Of a stretch of 64,000 bases of DNA, positions 44,605-53,243 are shown piece by piece. The stretch is from Pseudonocardia sp. C8 (GTDB taxonomy: Bacteria > Actinomycetota > Actinomycetes > Mycobacteriales > Pseudonocardiaceae). The translations under genes were made by a program, and so were the position numbers. The notes below the pieces were generated by a model. The model searched no databases. It saw only the letters and a program-made list of their open reading frames with translations, and was not told the DNA's origin. Position 1 is the stretch's first letter, and each line of letters begins with the position of its first letter. The stretch spans positions 5,295,501 to 5,359,500 of the forward strand of contig NZ_JACMTR010000002.1 of assembly GCF_014267175.1 (NCBI RefSeq). The letters run 5' to 3'.

Positions 44605-45731
44605 ACCGAGTATCCGAAGAACTCCCGCACCAGGCCCGCGACCCGGTCCACGTCGGCGTCGGCCAGGTCCGGGAACAGCGGGAGGGACAGCTGCTGGGCG
44701 TAGTAGGCCTCGGCGTTCGGGCACAGCCCGCGCCGGTAGCCGAGGTCGGCGAACACCGGGTGCCAGTAGGCCGGGATGTAGTTGACCTGCACCCCGATCC
44801 CGCGCTCGCGGAGGAACTCGAACAGCGCCCGGCGACGGCCGTCGAGCACCCGCAGCGGGTACAGGTGCCAGGCCGGGTCGGCGCCCTCGCGGGTCACCGG
44901 CGTGCGGACCTCGGCGACGTCGGCGAGCGCGGCGTCGTAGCGGGCGTGGATCTCGCGGCGGCGCGCGGTGAAGGCGCCGAGCCGGGCCAGCTGGGACGAT
45001 CCGAGCGCGGCCAGCAGGTCGGGCAGCCGGTAGTTCAGCCCGAACGCGTGCACCTCCTGGTGCCACGGGCCCTCGTCGGGGAACCGCTGGGCGTCCCGGT
45101 CGCGGACCAGGCCGTGGTTGCGGAACGACCGGGCCCCCGCGGCCAGCTCGGGGCGCGGCGAGACGACCGCGCCGCCCTCGGCCGTGGTCAGGTTCTTCGT
45201 GGGGAAGAAGCTCAATGTCGTCAGATCGGCGAGATCACCGACCGGGCGGCCGTGCCAGGTCCCGCCGACCGAGTGGGCGGCGTCCTCGAGCAGCAGCGCA
45301 CCCGCCTCGTGCGCGATCCCCCGCAGCACTCCCGCGTCGATCGGGTGCCCCGCGTAGTCCACACCCGACACCACCGTGGTGTGCGGGGTGACGGCGGCCT
45401 TCGCGGCGTCCGGGTCGATGTTGCCGGTGTCCTCGCAGACGTCCGCGAAGACGACGTTCGCGCCGAGCAGCGCGGCCGTGCTCGCGGTCGCGACGAAGGT
45501 CAGCGGTGCGACGACGACGTCCTGCCCCTGCCCGACGCCGGCCGCCGCGTAGGCGACGTGCAGCGCCGCCGTCCCGCTCGTGACGGCGACCGCGGGATGG
45601 CCGCAGACGGCCGCGAGATCGTCCTCGAACCGGGTGACCGCCGGCCCGGTGGTGAGCCAGTCCGTGCCGAGGACCGCGGTGACCGCCTCGACGTCGGCCG
45701 CGGAGATCGACTGCCGTCCGTAGGGGAGCAC
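44601..45731 (-). CDS. pseC: UDP-4-amino sugar aminotransferase PseC
   Basis: A 376-aa DegT/DnrJ/EryC1/StrS-family PLP enzyme with LTTGPAVTRFEDDLA, VAVTSGTAALHVAYAA, LLEDAAHSVGG and the PLP-lysine motif SFFPTKNLTTAEGG. C-terminal VNYIPAYWHPVFADLGY is typical of PseC. PseC converts the PseB product to UDP-4-amino-4,6-dideoxy-N-acetyl-altrosamine, step two of pseudaminic acid synthesis. The GTG start shares one base with the pseB stop (TAGTG), so the genes are coupled. Confidence 0.9.
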   Translation of the reverse strand: MLPYGRQSISAADVEAVTAVLGTDWLTTGPAVTRFEDDLAAVCGHPAVAVTSGTAALHVAYAAAGVGQGQDVVVAPLTFVATASTAALLGANVVFADVCEDTGNIDPDAAKAAVTPHTTVVSGVDYAGHPIDAGVLRGIAHEAGALLLEDAAHSVGGTWHGRPVGDLADLTTLSFFPTKNLTTAEGGAVVSPRPELAAGARSFRNHGLVRDRDAQRFPDEGPWHQEVHAFGLNYRLPDLLAALGSSQLARLGAFTARRREIHARYDAALADVAEVRTPVTREGADPAWHLYPLRVLDGRRRALFEFLRERGIGVQVNYIPAYWHPVFADLGYRRGLCPNAEAYYAQQLSLPLFPDLADADVDRVAGLVREFFGYSV

Positions 45732-46711
45732 TAGTCGAGCGCCTCGACCATCTCGCGCAGCTGCTCCGGGGACAGCCACAGGTCGTTGGTGTCCGACCGG
45801 TACGCCTGCCCGTCCGGCACCGGCTCCCCGCCCGGCGAGGTGTAGCCCCAGCCGGCGATGTAGGGCTCGACGACGTAGCGGTCGGCCAGCCTGCGGGTCC
45901 GCCGCGAGTCGTCCGCGGCGATCATCTCCTCGTGGAGCTTCTCCCCCGGCCGGATGCCGATCTCGTGGGTCGCGCAGCCCGGCGCGATTGCCTCGGCCAG
46001 GTCGGTCATCCGCATCGACGGGATCCGCGGGACGTACAGCTCGCCGCCCTGCATCTGGTCGAAGGAGTCGATCACGAACTGGACGGCCTGCGGGAGCGTG
46101 ATCCAGAACCGGGTCATCCGCTTGTCGGTGATCGGCAGCGAGGCGCCGTCGGCAGCCAGCTTCTTGAACAGCGGCACCACCGAGCCGCGGCTGCCGAGCA
46201 CGTTGCCGTACCGGACCACGGCGAAGCGGGTCTCGTAGGCGGCCGCGTAGTGGTTCGCGGACACGAACAGCCGGTCGGCGCACAGCTTGGTGGCGCCGTA
46301 GAGGTTGATCGGCGACGACGCCTTGTCCGTGGACAGCGCGACGACCTTCTTCACGCCCGAGTCGATCGCGGCCTCGACGACGTTCTGCGAACCCTCCACG
46401 TTGGTCCGGATGAACTCGAACGGGTTGTACTCGGCGGTGTCGACCTGCTTCAGCGCGGCGGCGTGCACGACGTAGTCGACGCCGTGCATGGCCCGCCGCA
46501 GCCGGGCCTGGTCGCGGACGTCGCCGAGGAACCAGCGCAGCCGCGGGTCGTCGCCGAACATCGCGCGGCACTCGTACTGCTTCAGCTCGTCACGGGACAG
46601 GATCACCAGCCGGCGCGGGTCGTACCGGTCCAGCAGTGCGCGTACGAAGGCCTTGCCGAAGGACCCCGTCCCGCCCGTGACCAGGACCGACGAGCCCTCG
46701 AGTACCGACAT
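45731..46711 (-). CDS. pseB: UDP-GlcNAc 4,6-dehydratase (inverting) PseB
   Basis: A 326-aa extended SDR enzyme with VLVTGGTGSFGKAFV (NAD loop), HAAALKQVDTAEYNP, ALSTDKASSPINLYGATK carrying the Asp-Lys and Tyr-x-x-x-Lys catalytic residues, VRYGNVLGSRGSVVP and IGIRPGEKLHEEM. These are diagnostic of the inverting PseB branch rather than RmlB-like dehydratases. It performs the first step of pseudaminic acid synthesis. The ATG at 46711 is chosen because GGAGG lies 4 nt before it; a GTG at 46714 is too close. Confidence 0.92.
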   Translation of the reverse strand: MSVLEGSSVLVTGGTGSFGKAFVRALLDRYDPRRLVILSRDELKQYECRAMFGDDPRLRWFLGDVRDQARLRRAMHGVDYVVHAAALKQVDTAEYNPFEFIRTNVEGSQNVVEAAIDSGVKKVVALSTDKASSPINLYGATKLCADRLFVSANHYAAAYETRFAVVRYGNVLGSRGSVVPLFKKLAADGASLPITDKRMTRFWITLPQAVQFVIDSFDQMQGGELYVPRIPSMRMTDLAEAIAPGCATHEIGIRPGEKLHEEMIAADDSRRTRRLADRYVVEPYIAGWGYTSPGGEPVPDGQAYRSDTNDLWLSPEQLREMVEALD

Positions 46712-46782
46712 CACGCCTCCATATCAGCGACTGTTCCCCGCCCGGCATGATGGCACGCAGCCAACCGGACGAAAGGAACCAG

Positions 46783-47508
46783 GTGCTCGTCAACGCGGTG
46801 GTCCAGGCCCGGACGGGGTCGACCCGGCTGCCCGGGAAGGTGCTGCGTGAGCTGGGCGGGCGTCCGGTGCTGGACCGGGTCGTCCACGCCGCCCTGGCGG
46901 CGCCGGGGATCGACGAGGTGCTGGTCGCGACGTCGACGGCGGCCGGGGACGACGCCGTCGCCGAACGGGCCACCCGGCTGGGTGTGCCCGTCGTGCGCGG
47001 ATCCTCCGACGACGTGCTGGCCCGCTTCGTGCAGGCCGTCGACGCGCACCCGTGCGACGCCGTGGTGCGCCTCACCGCCGACTGCCCGCTGCTCGATCCC
47101 GCCCTGGTCGGCCTGGTCGCCGGCACCTGGCGGACCGCGCCCGGGCACGACTACGTGGCGACCACCCTGGTGCGGACGCTGCCCCGCGGCCTCGACGTCG
47201 AGCTGGCCCGCACCGACGCGCTGCGGACCCTCGCCGCGACCGCCACCGGGTACGACCGGGTGCACGTGACCTCCGGGCTCTACGGCGACCCGGAACGGTT
47301 CCGCTGCCTGGGCCTGGTCGTCGCCCCGGCCGCGGACGACCTGCGGGTCACCCTGGACACGGCGGACGACCTGCACGCCCTGGAGGGCCTCGTCGACGCG
47401 CTCGGCGACCGCACCGACTGGCGCTCGGTCGTGTCGGTGCTGCGGGCCCGGCCGGATCTCGTCGCGCGGAACGCCCACGTCCGGCAGAAGACGCTCGCGG
47501 AGGGCTGA
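46783..47508 (+). CDS. pseF: Pseudaminic acid cytidylyltransferase PseF / SpsF-like
   Basis: A 241-aa nucleotidyltransferase with VNAVVQARTGSTRLPGKVL at the N-terminus, VVRLTADCPLLDP with metal-binding Asp residues, and DYVATTLVRTLPRGLDVE. This is the SpsF/CMP-NeuA-like fold. In a pse locus it should activate pseudaminic acid as CMP-Pse. The GTG at 46783 is chosen because AAAGGA is 5 nt before it and VNAVVQAR is the expected N-terminus; an ATG at 46747 would add 12 non-homologous residues. It is divergent from pseB and followed after 4 nt by pseGH. Confidence 0.86.
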   Translation: MLVNAVVQARTGSTRLPGKVLRELGGRPVLDRVVHAALAAPGIDEVLVATSTAAGDDAVAERATRLGVPVVRGSSDDVLARFVQAVDAHPCDAVVRLTADCPLLDPALVGLVAGTWRTAPGHDYVATTLVRTLPRGLDVELARTDALRTLAATATGYDRVHVTSGLYGDPERFRCLGLVVAPAADDLRVTLDTADDLHALEGLVDALGDRTDWRSVVSVLRARPDLVARNAHVRQKTLAEG

Positions 47509-47512
47509 GCGG

Positions 47513-49174
47513 GTGCGGTTGCTGCTGCGTTGCGACGCCGGCCCGTCGACCGGGGTCGGGCACGCCGTGCGGTGCGCCGCCGTCGCGGAGGCGGCGGCGT
47601 CGTCCGGGCACGAGGTGTTCTGGTCGGGGCGACTGGACGGGCTCGGCTGGCTGTGGGCGGGCCTCCACGACGGCGGGCCCCCGCCCGGCACGGTGCTCCC
47701 CCCGGCCGACACCGCGGAGGACCTGGCCGCACTGGCACGGGCGCACGCCGCCGACGCCGTGCACGTCGACCACTACCTGCTCGGCGCCGACCTGCGGGAC
47801 GCGGTGAACCGGGCCGGGGCCGTGCTGTCCACGGTGGAGGACTTCGCCACCGGGCGGCGGCCCGGTGACGTGGTCGTCGACCCGAACCTGGGCGCGGACA
47901 CCCGGCCCCGTCCGGACGACGGGTCGCCGGTCCTGCTCCGGGGCCCCGGCTACGCGCCCCTGCGGACGGCGGTCCGGCGCGCCCGCCAGGTGCGCGCGCT
48001 CCGGGACGCCGGCGGTTCGCGTGCGCCGCTCCCGACCGGCTCGCCCGGCGGGATCGGCACGGCGGGTGCGACCGGCGTACCCGTCGAGACAGGTGGGGCC
48101 GGCGGGATCGGCGCGCCCGGGACCGGGGGGGCCGGCGAACCCGGCACACCCGGCGATACCGGTGGGGCCGGCGCGGCAGGGCCGCGGGTCCTCGTCGTCA
48201 TGGGCGGCACCGACGCGGCCGGGCTGCTCCCCCGGGTCGTCGCTGCGCTCGCCGGGGCGGGCGCACCGGCCGACGTCGAGGTCGTCGTCCCGGAGGGCCG
48301 GGCGGTGGACCTGCCCACCGGCGGCCCGGCCCGGTTCCGGGCGATCCCCCCGGTGCCCGACCTGCCGGCCGCGATGGCGGAGACGGACCTGGTGGTCAGC
48401 GCGGCCGGCACGACGGTGTGGGAGCTGTGCTGCGTCGGCGTCCCGATGGCGCTGGTTCAGGCCGCGGACAACCAGGCCGACGGCTACCGCGCGGTCGTCG
48501 CCGCGGGCGCCGCGGCCGGGTTGGGTGGCGCCGGCGACCTCGCCGATCCGGGGCCCGCTGCCGCGGTGCTGCACACGCTGCTCACGGTCCCCGCTCACCG
48601 GGCCGGCCTCGCGGCCCGCGCCCGCGGCGTCGTGGACGGCGAGGGCGCCCGTCGCATCGTCGACGCGATCGCGGTCGCGGCCGGCGGCAGCGGCGAGCAT
48701 CCGCTCCCGGGGAGCGCCCTGCACGCCCGCCCGGCCACGCTCGACGACGCCGAGCTGCTGCTCGCCTGGCGCAACGACCCGGAGACCCGCCGCTGGTCCC
48801 GCAGCACCGCCGGGATCGACCTCGACACCCACCGCCACTGGCTCGCCCGCTCCCTCGAGCGGGACGACCGCCTGCTCCTGGTCGTCTCGGACGCCTGCGG
48901 CCCGGTCGGCACGGTCCGCTGGGACCGCACGGAACCGGGCTGGGAGGTCTCGATCACCGTCGCGCCGGAGCGGCGCGGCTCCGGCCTCGCAGCGCCGCTG
49001 CTGCGGGCCGGCGAGCAGGCGCTGCGGGCCGTCACCGGCCGCGGGACCCCGGTGACCGCCGTCGTGCACACCGGCAACGCGGCGTCGGCCCGCCTGTTCA
49101 CCCGCGCCGGCTACACCGACGACGGCACCGGCCCCGACGCCGACGGCTTCCGCACCCTCCACCGCACCCTCTGA
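47513..49174 (+). CDS. pseG: PseG-PseH fusion: UDP-sugar hydrolase plus N-acetyltransferase
   Basis: A 553-aa two-enzyme protein. Residues about 1-395 are PseG (UDP-2,4-diacetamido sugar hydrolase, GT-B fold): LLLRCDAGPSTGVGHAVRC, LSTVEDFATG, VLVVMGGTD, and LVVSAAGTTVWELCCVGVP. Residues about 402-553 are a GNAT domain like PseH (RPATLDDAELLLAWRNDPET, SITVAPERRGSGLAAPLLRAG). The fusion joins the steps after PseC: N-acetylation, then UDP removal. Between the two PseG lobes (about 163-223) is a Gly-rich, collagen-like insert (GGAGGIGAPGTGGAGEPGTP). A hairpin 49215-49274 follows. Confidence 0.87.
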   Translation: MRLLLRCDAGPSTGVGHAVRCAAVAEAAASSGHEVFWSGRLDGLGWLWAGLHDGGPPPGTVLPPADTAEDLAALARAHAADAVHVDHYLLGADLRDAVNRAGAVLSTVEDFATGRRPGDVVVDPNLGADTRPRPDDGSPVLLRGPGYAPLRTAVRRARQVRALRDAGGSRAPLPTGSPGGIGTAGATGVPVETGGAGGIGAPGTGGAGEPGTPGDTGGAGAAGPRVLVVMGGTDAAGLLPRVVAALAGAGAPADVEVVVPEGRAVDLPTGGPARFRAIPPVPDLPAAMAETDLVVSAAGTTVWELCCVGVPMALVQAADNQADGYRAVVAAGAAAGLGGAGDLADPGPAAAVLHTLLTVPAHRAGLAARARGVVDGEGARRIVDAIAVAAGGSGEHPLPGSALHARPATLDDAELLLAWRNDPETRRWSRSTAGIDLDTHRHWLARSLERDDRLLLVVSDACGPVGTVRWDRTEPGWEVSITVAPERRGSGLAAPLLRAGEQALRAVTGRGTPVTAVVHTGNAASARLFTRAGYTDDGTGPDADGFRTLHRTL

Positions 49175-49214
49175 CCCCGCCGCCCACCACGCCCGCCGCC
49201 CGTGCCTCCCTGAA

Positions 49215-49274
49215 CGCTCACGGAACCCGGAACTGCTCACGCGATCGGGCGAGCGGCTCCCGGATCCGTGAGCG
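49215..49274. terminator. Inverted repeat after pseGH, possible terminator
   Basis: The arms 49215-49230 and 49259-49274 match at 14 of 16 positions (CGCTCACGGA type), enclosing 28 nt that contain a smaller GCTC/GAGC dyad. It lies 40 nt after the pseGH stop and 100 nt before bioY. There is no U-tract. Confidence 0.55.
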
Positions 49275-49337
49275 AGGCCGGTACCGCTCCGGCAGGGGCT
49301 CGAGCGGGGCGGGTACGAGTGATGCCGTGCGCATCCG

Positions 49338-49349
49338 GTGTCCCGACAC
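49338..49349 (+). promoter_or_regulatory. Dyad upstream of bioY, possible operator
   Basis: GTGTCCCGACAC has 5-bp arms (GTGTC/GACAC). It overlaps the -35 region of the candidate bioY promoter, where a repressor could act. No known biotin repressor site is recognised. Confidence 0.3.
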
Positions 49350-49361
49350 GCGGGGGTGACC

Positions 49362-49367
49362 TAGTCT
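49362..49367 (+). promoter_or_regulatory. Candidate -10 hexamer of the bioY operon
   Basis: TAGTCT ends 6 nt before the GTG start of bioY, predicting a leaderless operon mRNA. Confidence 0.48.
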
Positions 49368-49373
49368 TCGCGC

Positions 49374-49955
49374 GTGTCCGGATCCCGCTCCGCGCTGCCC
49401 GCCGCCGCACTGGCGCGGGTCGTCGTGTTCGCCGCGTTCATCGCCGTGCTCGGCCTGTTCCCCGGTATCGGTGGTGTCGCCGGCGTCCCGATCGTGGTGC
49501 AGAACATCGGGCCCCTCCTGGCCGGCGCGATCCTCGGCTGGAAGCTCGGCACCGCGTCGGTGGGCCTGTTCCTCGTACTCACGGCGATCGGCCTGCCCCT
49601 GCTGTCCGGCGGACGCGGCGGCCTGGCGCCGTTCGTCGGGCCGAGTGCCGGGTTCGTGCTGGGCTGGCTGCTGTCCGCGCTGGTCACCGGGCTGATCGTG
49701 CAGCACGTCCGCTCCCGGGGGCTGCCGGTGCTGCTGCTCGCCTGCCTGGCCGGGCTGCTCGCCGACTACCTGATCGGCATCCCGGTGATCGGCCTGTTCG
49801 TCGGCGACCTCGGGGCGGGACTGCTGCAGTCGCTGGTGTTCGTCCCCGGTGACCTGATCAAGGTCGTACTGGCCGCGGTGATCGCCGGACTGGTGCACCG
49901 GGCGCTGCCCGACCTGCTGCCCCCACCGGCGTCGGCCGAGTTCCGGGTCCGGTGA
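49374..49955 (+). CDS. bioY: Biotin transporter substrate-binding subunit BioY
   Basis: A 193-aa membrane protein with six hydrophobic segments. FPGIGGVAGVPIVVQNIGPLLAGAILG near residues 22-48 and GRGGLAPFVGPSAGFVLGWLL near 82-102 match the BioY S-component of ECF importers. BioY binds biotin in the membrane and partners with EcfA and EcfT. Here they are encoded three genes later in the same operon. The GTG start follows TAGTCT by 6 nt; the stop overlaps the ligase start (GTGA). Confidence 0.93.
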   Translation: MSGSRSALPAAALARVVVFAAFIAVLGLFPGIGGVAGVPIVVQNIGPLLAGAILGWKLGTASVGLFLVLTAIGLPLLSGGRGGLAPFVGPSAGFVLGWLLSALVTGLIVQHVRSRGLPVLLLACLAGLLADYLIGIPVIGLFVGDLGAGLLQSLVFVPGDLIKVVLAAVIAGLVHRALPDLLPPPASAEFRVR

Positions 49956-51469
49956 CGGCGGGTCGGTCCCGGACCGCGCCGCGGGCCCGGCCGCGGCGAG
50001 GGGTTGCAGCACCCTCCGGGCCCGACGCTCCGGCCGCGCCCGACCGGGCGTCCGAGGCCGGTGGTCCGGCGCCGATCGTCCCCGCGGAACGGCTGCCCCG
50101 GGCACTGGCCGACGCGGTCGCCGGCGCGGGCACCCACCTGCGCCGGCTCGGGGTCCGGGACGGCGACCGGGTCGTGCTGGACGCGGTGCCCCGGTCCCGC
50201 TGGGACGTGCTGCCGTACCTGCTCGCCGCCGACCGGATCGGCGCCGCATCCCTGGTCGCGGACCCCGGCTGGTCGGGGCGCGAGCGGGCGGCGGTCCTCG
50301 CGGACGTCGCTGCCGACGTGGTCGTGCCGGTCGACGGGATCGACGTCCCGGAACCGAGCGGGACGGGCACCGGGCCGGCGGCCGCACCCGCACGCACCGC
50401 CGTCGCCGCAGCGGGCCGAGTACCCGGCCCGTTCCTGTTCCCGACGACCTCCGGCAGCACCGGCACCCCGACCGTCCTCGCCCGCACCCGCCGGTCCTGG
50501 CAGCTAGGGTTCGACGCGCTCGGCGCGCTGCCCGGCCCGGTCCTCGTGCCGGGCCCGCCGTCGTCGACGCTGTACCTGTTCGGTGCCCTGCACGCGCTGC
50601 ACCACGGGATCGGCCTCCTCACCCGCGGCCGGTTCCAGCCCGCCGACGCGCGCACGGCCGGCACCGTCCACCTCGTCCCGGCCCAGCTGTCCGCGCTGCT
50701 CGACGAGCACGAGCGCCGGCCGGGTCCCGCGCCCGCGGTGATCGTCTGCGGCGGCGCGCACGTCGCGCCGTCGGTCCGGGAACGCTGTACCCGGTTGCTC
50801 CCGGACACCACGCTGGTCGAGTACTACGGCTCGGCCGAGCACTCGCTGATCGCGACCCGGTACGACGGCGGCCCGCTCCGCCCGGTCGACGGCGTGCGGC
50901 TGGAGCTGCGCGACGGCGTGCTGTGGGTGGACACCCCGCAAGCCGTGCTCGGGCGGCTGCGGGCCGGCGTCCTGGAACCGGCGGGGCCCGGGGCGACGAC
51001 CGTCGGCGACCGGGCCGAGCTCGGCGCCGACGGGGCGCTGACCGTGCTCGGACGGGCCTCGGCGACGATCTCCTCCGGCGGTGCGCTGGTCGGCGCCGAG
51101 GAGGTGGAGCAGGTGCTGCGCACGGTCCCCGGCGTGGCCGACGTCGTCGTGGCCGGGACCCCGCACCCCTCACTGGGGATGCTGGTCACCGCGGTCGTCG
51201 AGCCGGCCCCCGGTGCCACGGTCACCCGGCACGCCCTGCGCGCCGCCGCCCGGGACGCGCTGTCCCCGGCGAAGCGGCCGCGGCGCTGGCTGGTCACCGC
51301 CGCGTTGCCCCGGCTCGGCTCCGGAAAGCCGGCCCGCGCGGCCGTCGACGCCGGGCTGCGGGACGGCGGCCTCGACGCGGTCCCGTTCGACGCCCCGGGC
51401 TCCGGCGCGCGGCGCGGGACGGGTGCCGCTCCACCGGACGCGCAGACCAGCGGACGGAGCCACCGGTGA
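49952..51469 (+). CDS. AMP-forming acyl-CoA ligase-like protein
   Basis: A 505-aa ANL-superfamily protein. FPTTSGSTGTPTVLAR is the P-loop (its usual Lys is Thr), VEYYGSAEHSLIA the Tyr-Gly...Glu motif, VGDRAEL the Gly-Asp motif, and GSGKPARAA the C-terminal catalytic Lys. In the hinge GRASATISSGG the conserved Asp of the usual GRxxD is replaced by Ala. The N-terminal 40 residues are low-complexity. It should activate a carboxylic acid, possibly pimelate or another biotin-related acid given BioY; the substrate is inferred only. It overlaps bioY and the thiolase by 4 nt each. Confidence 0.8.
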   Translation: MTAGRSRTAPRARPRRGVAAPSGPDAPAAPDRASEAGGPAPIVPAERLPRALADAVAGAGTHLRRLGVRDGDRVVLDAVPRSRWDVLPYLLAADRIGAASLVADPGWSGRERAAVLADVAADVVVPVDGIDVPEPSGTGTGPAAAPARTAVAAAGRVPGPFLFPTTSGSTGTPTVLARTRRSWQLGFDALGALPGPVLVPGPPSSTLYLFGALHALHHGIGLLTRGRFQPADARTAGTVHLVPAQLSALLDEHERRPGPAPAVIVCGGAHVAPSVRERCTRLLPDTTLVEYYGSAEHSLIATRYDGGPLRPVDGVRLELRDGVLWVDTPQAVLGRLRAGVLEPAGPGATTVGDRAELGADGALTVLGRASATISSGGALVGAEEVEQVLRTVPGVADVVVAGTPHPSLGMLVTAVVEPAPGATVTRHALRAAARDALSPAKRPRRWLVTAALPRLGSGKPARAAVDAGLRDGGLDAVPFDAPGSGARRGTGAAPPDAQTSGRSHR

Positions 51470-52569
51470 TCCCCGACGACACCCCGGTCGTGGTCGCCGC
51501 GTACCGCACCCCGATCGGCACCGCGGGCGGGTCGCTGCGCGAGCACACCGTCGACGCCCTCGCCGCCCCGGTGCTCGCCGCCCTTGCGAAGGAGGCCGAC
51601 ACCCGGATCGACGACGTGCTGCTCGGCAACGTGTTCGGCCCCGGCGGCAATCCCGCCCGGGTCGCCGCGCTGGCGGCGGGGCTCGGCGACACCGTCCCGG
51701 GGATGACCCTGGACCGGCAGTGCGCGAGCGGGCTCGCCGCGATCGTCGCCGCGGCCACCGCGATCCGGGCCGGCGACGGGGCCGCGTACCTGGCCGGTGG
51801 CGTCGAGTCGCCGTCCACCGCCCCGGCCCGGACCCGGCCGGACGGGACCACCTACACCCGCGCGCCGTTCGCCCCGGCCGGGCACCCGGACCCGGACATG
51901 GGACCCGCCGCCGACGCCGTCGCCGCCCGGTCCGGGATCACCCGGGAACGGCAGGACGCGTTCGCCGCCCGCAGCCACGCCCGCGCCGTCGCCGCCCAGC
52001 TCGCCGGCCGGTTCGCCGGCGAGATCGTCCCGGTCGGGACCGCCGACGGCGACGAGCGCCCCCGCGACCGGTTCACCCCGGAGCGGCTGGCCCGGTTCCG
52101 GCCGGCGTTCACCCCGGACGGCACCCACACCGCCGCGAACTCGTGCGGGGTGAACGACGGCGCCGCCGCCGTCCTGCTGGTGTCCGAAGCCCGGCGCCGC
52201 GCGCTCGGCGTCCCCGGGCTCGCGCTGGAGGCCGCCGCGACCCGCGGTTGCGCGCCGGAGTGGCTCGGGCTCGGCGCCGTCCCCGCGATCTGCGCGCTGC
52301 CCGGGGACCCGCCGGACGCGGTCGAGTTCACCGAGGCCTTCGCGGGCCAGGTCCTGGCCTGCCTGGACGCGACCGGCGTCGACGAGCACGCCGTCAGCCC
52401 GGACGGCGGCGCGATCGCCCTCGGCCACCCGTGGGGCGCGTCCGGCGCGGTCCTGGTCGTCCGGCTGTTCCACCGGCTCGTCGTGCAGGGGCACGGGACG
52501 ACCGGGCTGGCCGCGCTCTCCTCGGGCGGCGGGCTGGGCGTCGCCACCCGGTGGAGGGTCGTCCGATGA
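51466..52569 (+). CDS. Thiolase-like protein lacking the second catalytic Cys
   Basis: A 367-aa thiolase-fold protein (typical acetyl-CoA acetyltransferases are about 390). Nucleophile Cys86 in LDRQCASGLAA and His321 in GGAIALGHPWGASGA are present. The last motif, normally C-x-G-G-G, reads LSSGGGLG with Ser352 where the acid/base Cys belongs, and the usual NEAF is TEAF. Acyl transfer to Cys86 is still possible, but normal thiolysis or Claisen condensation may be impaired or altered. The GTG overlaps the ligase stop and its stop overlaps ecfA. Confidence 0.82.
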   Translation: MIPDDTPVVVAAYRTPIGTAGGSLREHTVDALAAPVLAALAKEADTRIDDVLLGNVFGPGGNPARVAALAAGLGDTVPGMTLDRQCASGLAAIVAAATAIRAGDGAAYLAGGVESPSTAPARTRPDGTTYTRAPFAPAGHPDPDMGPAADAVAARSGITRERQDAFAARSHARAVAAQLAGRFAGEIVPVGTADGDERPRDRFTPERLARFRPAFTPDGTHTAANSCGVNDGAAAVLLVSEARRRALGVPGLALEAAATRGCAPEWLGLGAVPAICALPGDPPDAVEFTEAFAGQVLACLDATGVDEHAVSPDGGAIALGHPWGASGAVLVVRLFHRLVVQGHGTTGLAALSSGGGLGVATRWRVVR

Positions 52570-53243
52570 TCGAGTTCGCCGGGGTCGGGCACCGCTACGG
52601 CGAGCGGGTGGTCCTCGACGGCATCGACCTCACGCTGCCCGAGCGCCGGGTCGCGCTGATCGGCGCCAACGGTTCCGGCAAGTCCACCCTGGCCCGGACG
52701 GTGAACGGCCTGGTCACCCCCACCGCGGGCACCGTCCGGGTGGACGGCCGCGACCCGGCCCGGCACGGGGCGGCGGTCCGGCGCCGGGTCGGCTTCGTGT
52801 TCACCGACCCCGACTCGCAGATCGTGATGCCGACCGCGGGCGAGGACGTCGCGTTCTCGCTGCGCCGGACCGTCCGGGACAAGCGAGAGCGCGCCCGGCT
52901 CGCGGCCGAGGCCCTCGCCGGGTTCGGGCTCGGCGACCACGTCGAGCACCCCGCCCACCAGCTCTCCGGCGGGCAGAAGCAGTTGCTCGCGCTGTGCGCG
53001 GTGCTGGTGCTCGACCCGGACGTCCTCGTCTGCGACGAGCCCACCACCCTGCTCGACCTGCGCAACAAGCAGGCGTTCGCCGAGCGCCTGGCCGGGCTGC
53101 GCCAGCAGGTCCTGCTCGCCACGCACGACCTGGACCTGCTCGAGGGCTTCGACCGGGTCGTCGTCCTGGACGGCGGGCGCGTCGTCGCCGACGACGAGCC
53201 GGAGCCGGCCGTCACCTACTACCGGAAGCTCTGCGCACAGTGA
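52566..53243 (+). CDS. bioM: ECF importer ATPase (EcfA/BioM)
   Basis: A 225-aa ABC ATPase with Walker A GANGSGKST near residues 33-41, Q-loop in FTDPDSQIVMPT (the extended DPDxQ form typical of ECF ATPases), signature LSGGQKQLL near 132, Walker B VLVCDEPTTLLD near 150 and H-loop ATHDLDLLEG. It powers biotin uptake with BioY and EcfT. The ATG overlaps the thiolase stop (ATGA). A single ATPase is encoded, so it probably works as a homodimer, as in BioMNY. Confidence 0.9.
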   Translation: MIEFAGVGHRYGERVVLDGIDLTLPERRVALIGANGSGKSTLARTVNGLVTPTAGTVRVDGRDPARHGAAVRRRVGFVFTDPDSQIVMPTAGEDVAFSLRRTVRDKRERARLAAEALAGFGLGDHVEHPAHQLSGGQKQLLALCAVLVLDPDVLVCDEPTTLLDLRNKQAFAERLAGLRQQVLLATHDLDLLEGFDRVVVLDGGRVVADDEPEPAVTYYRKLCAQ

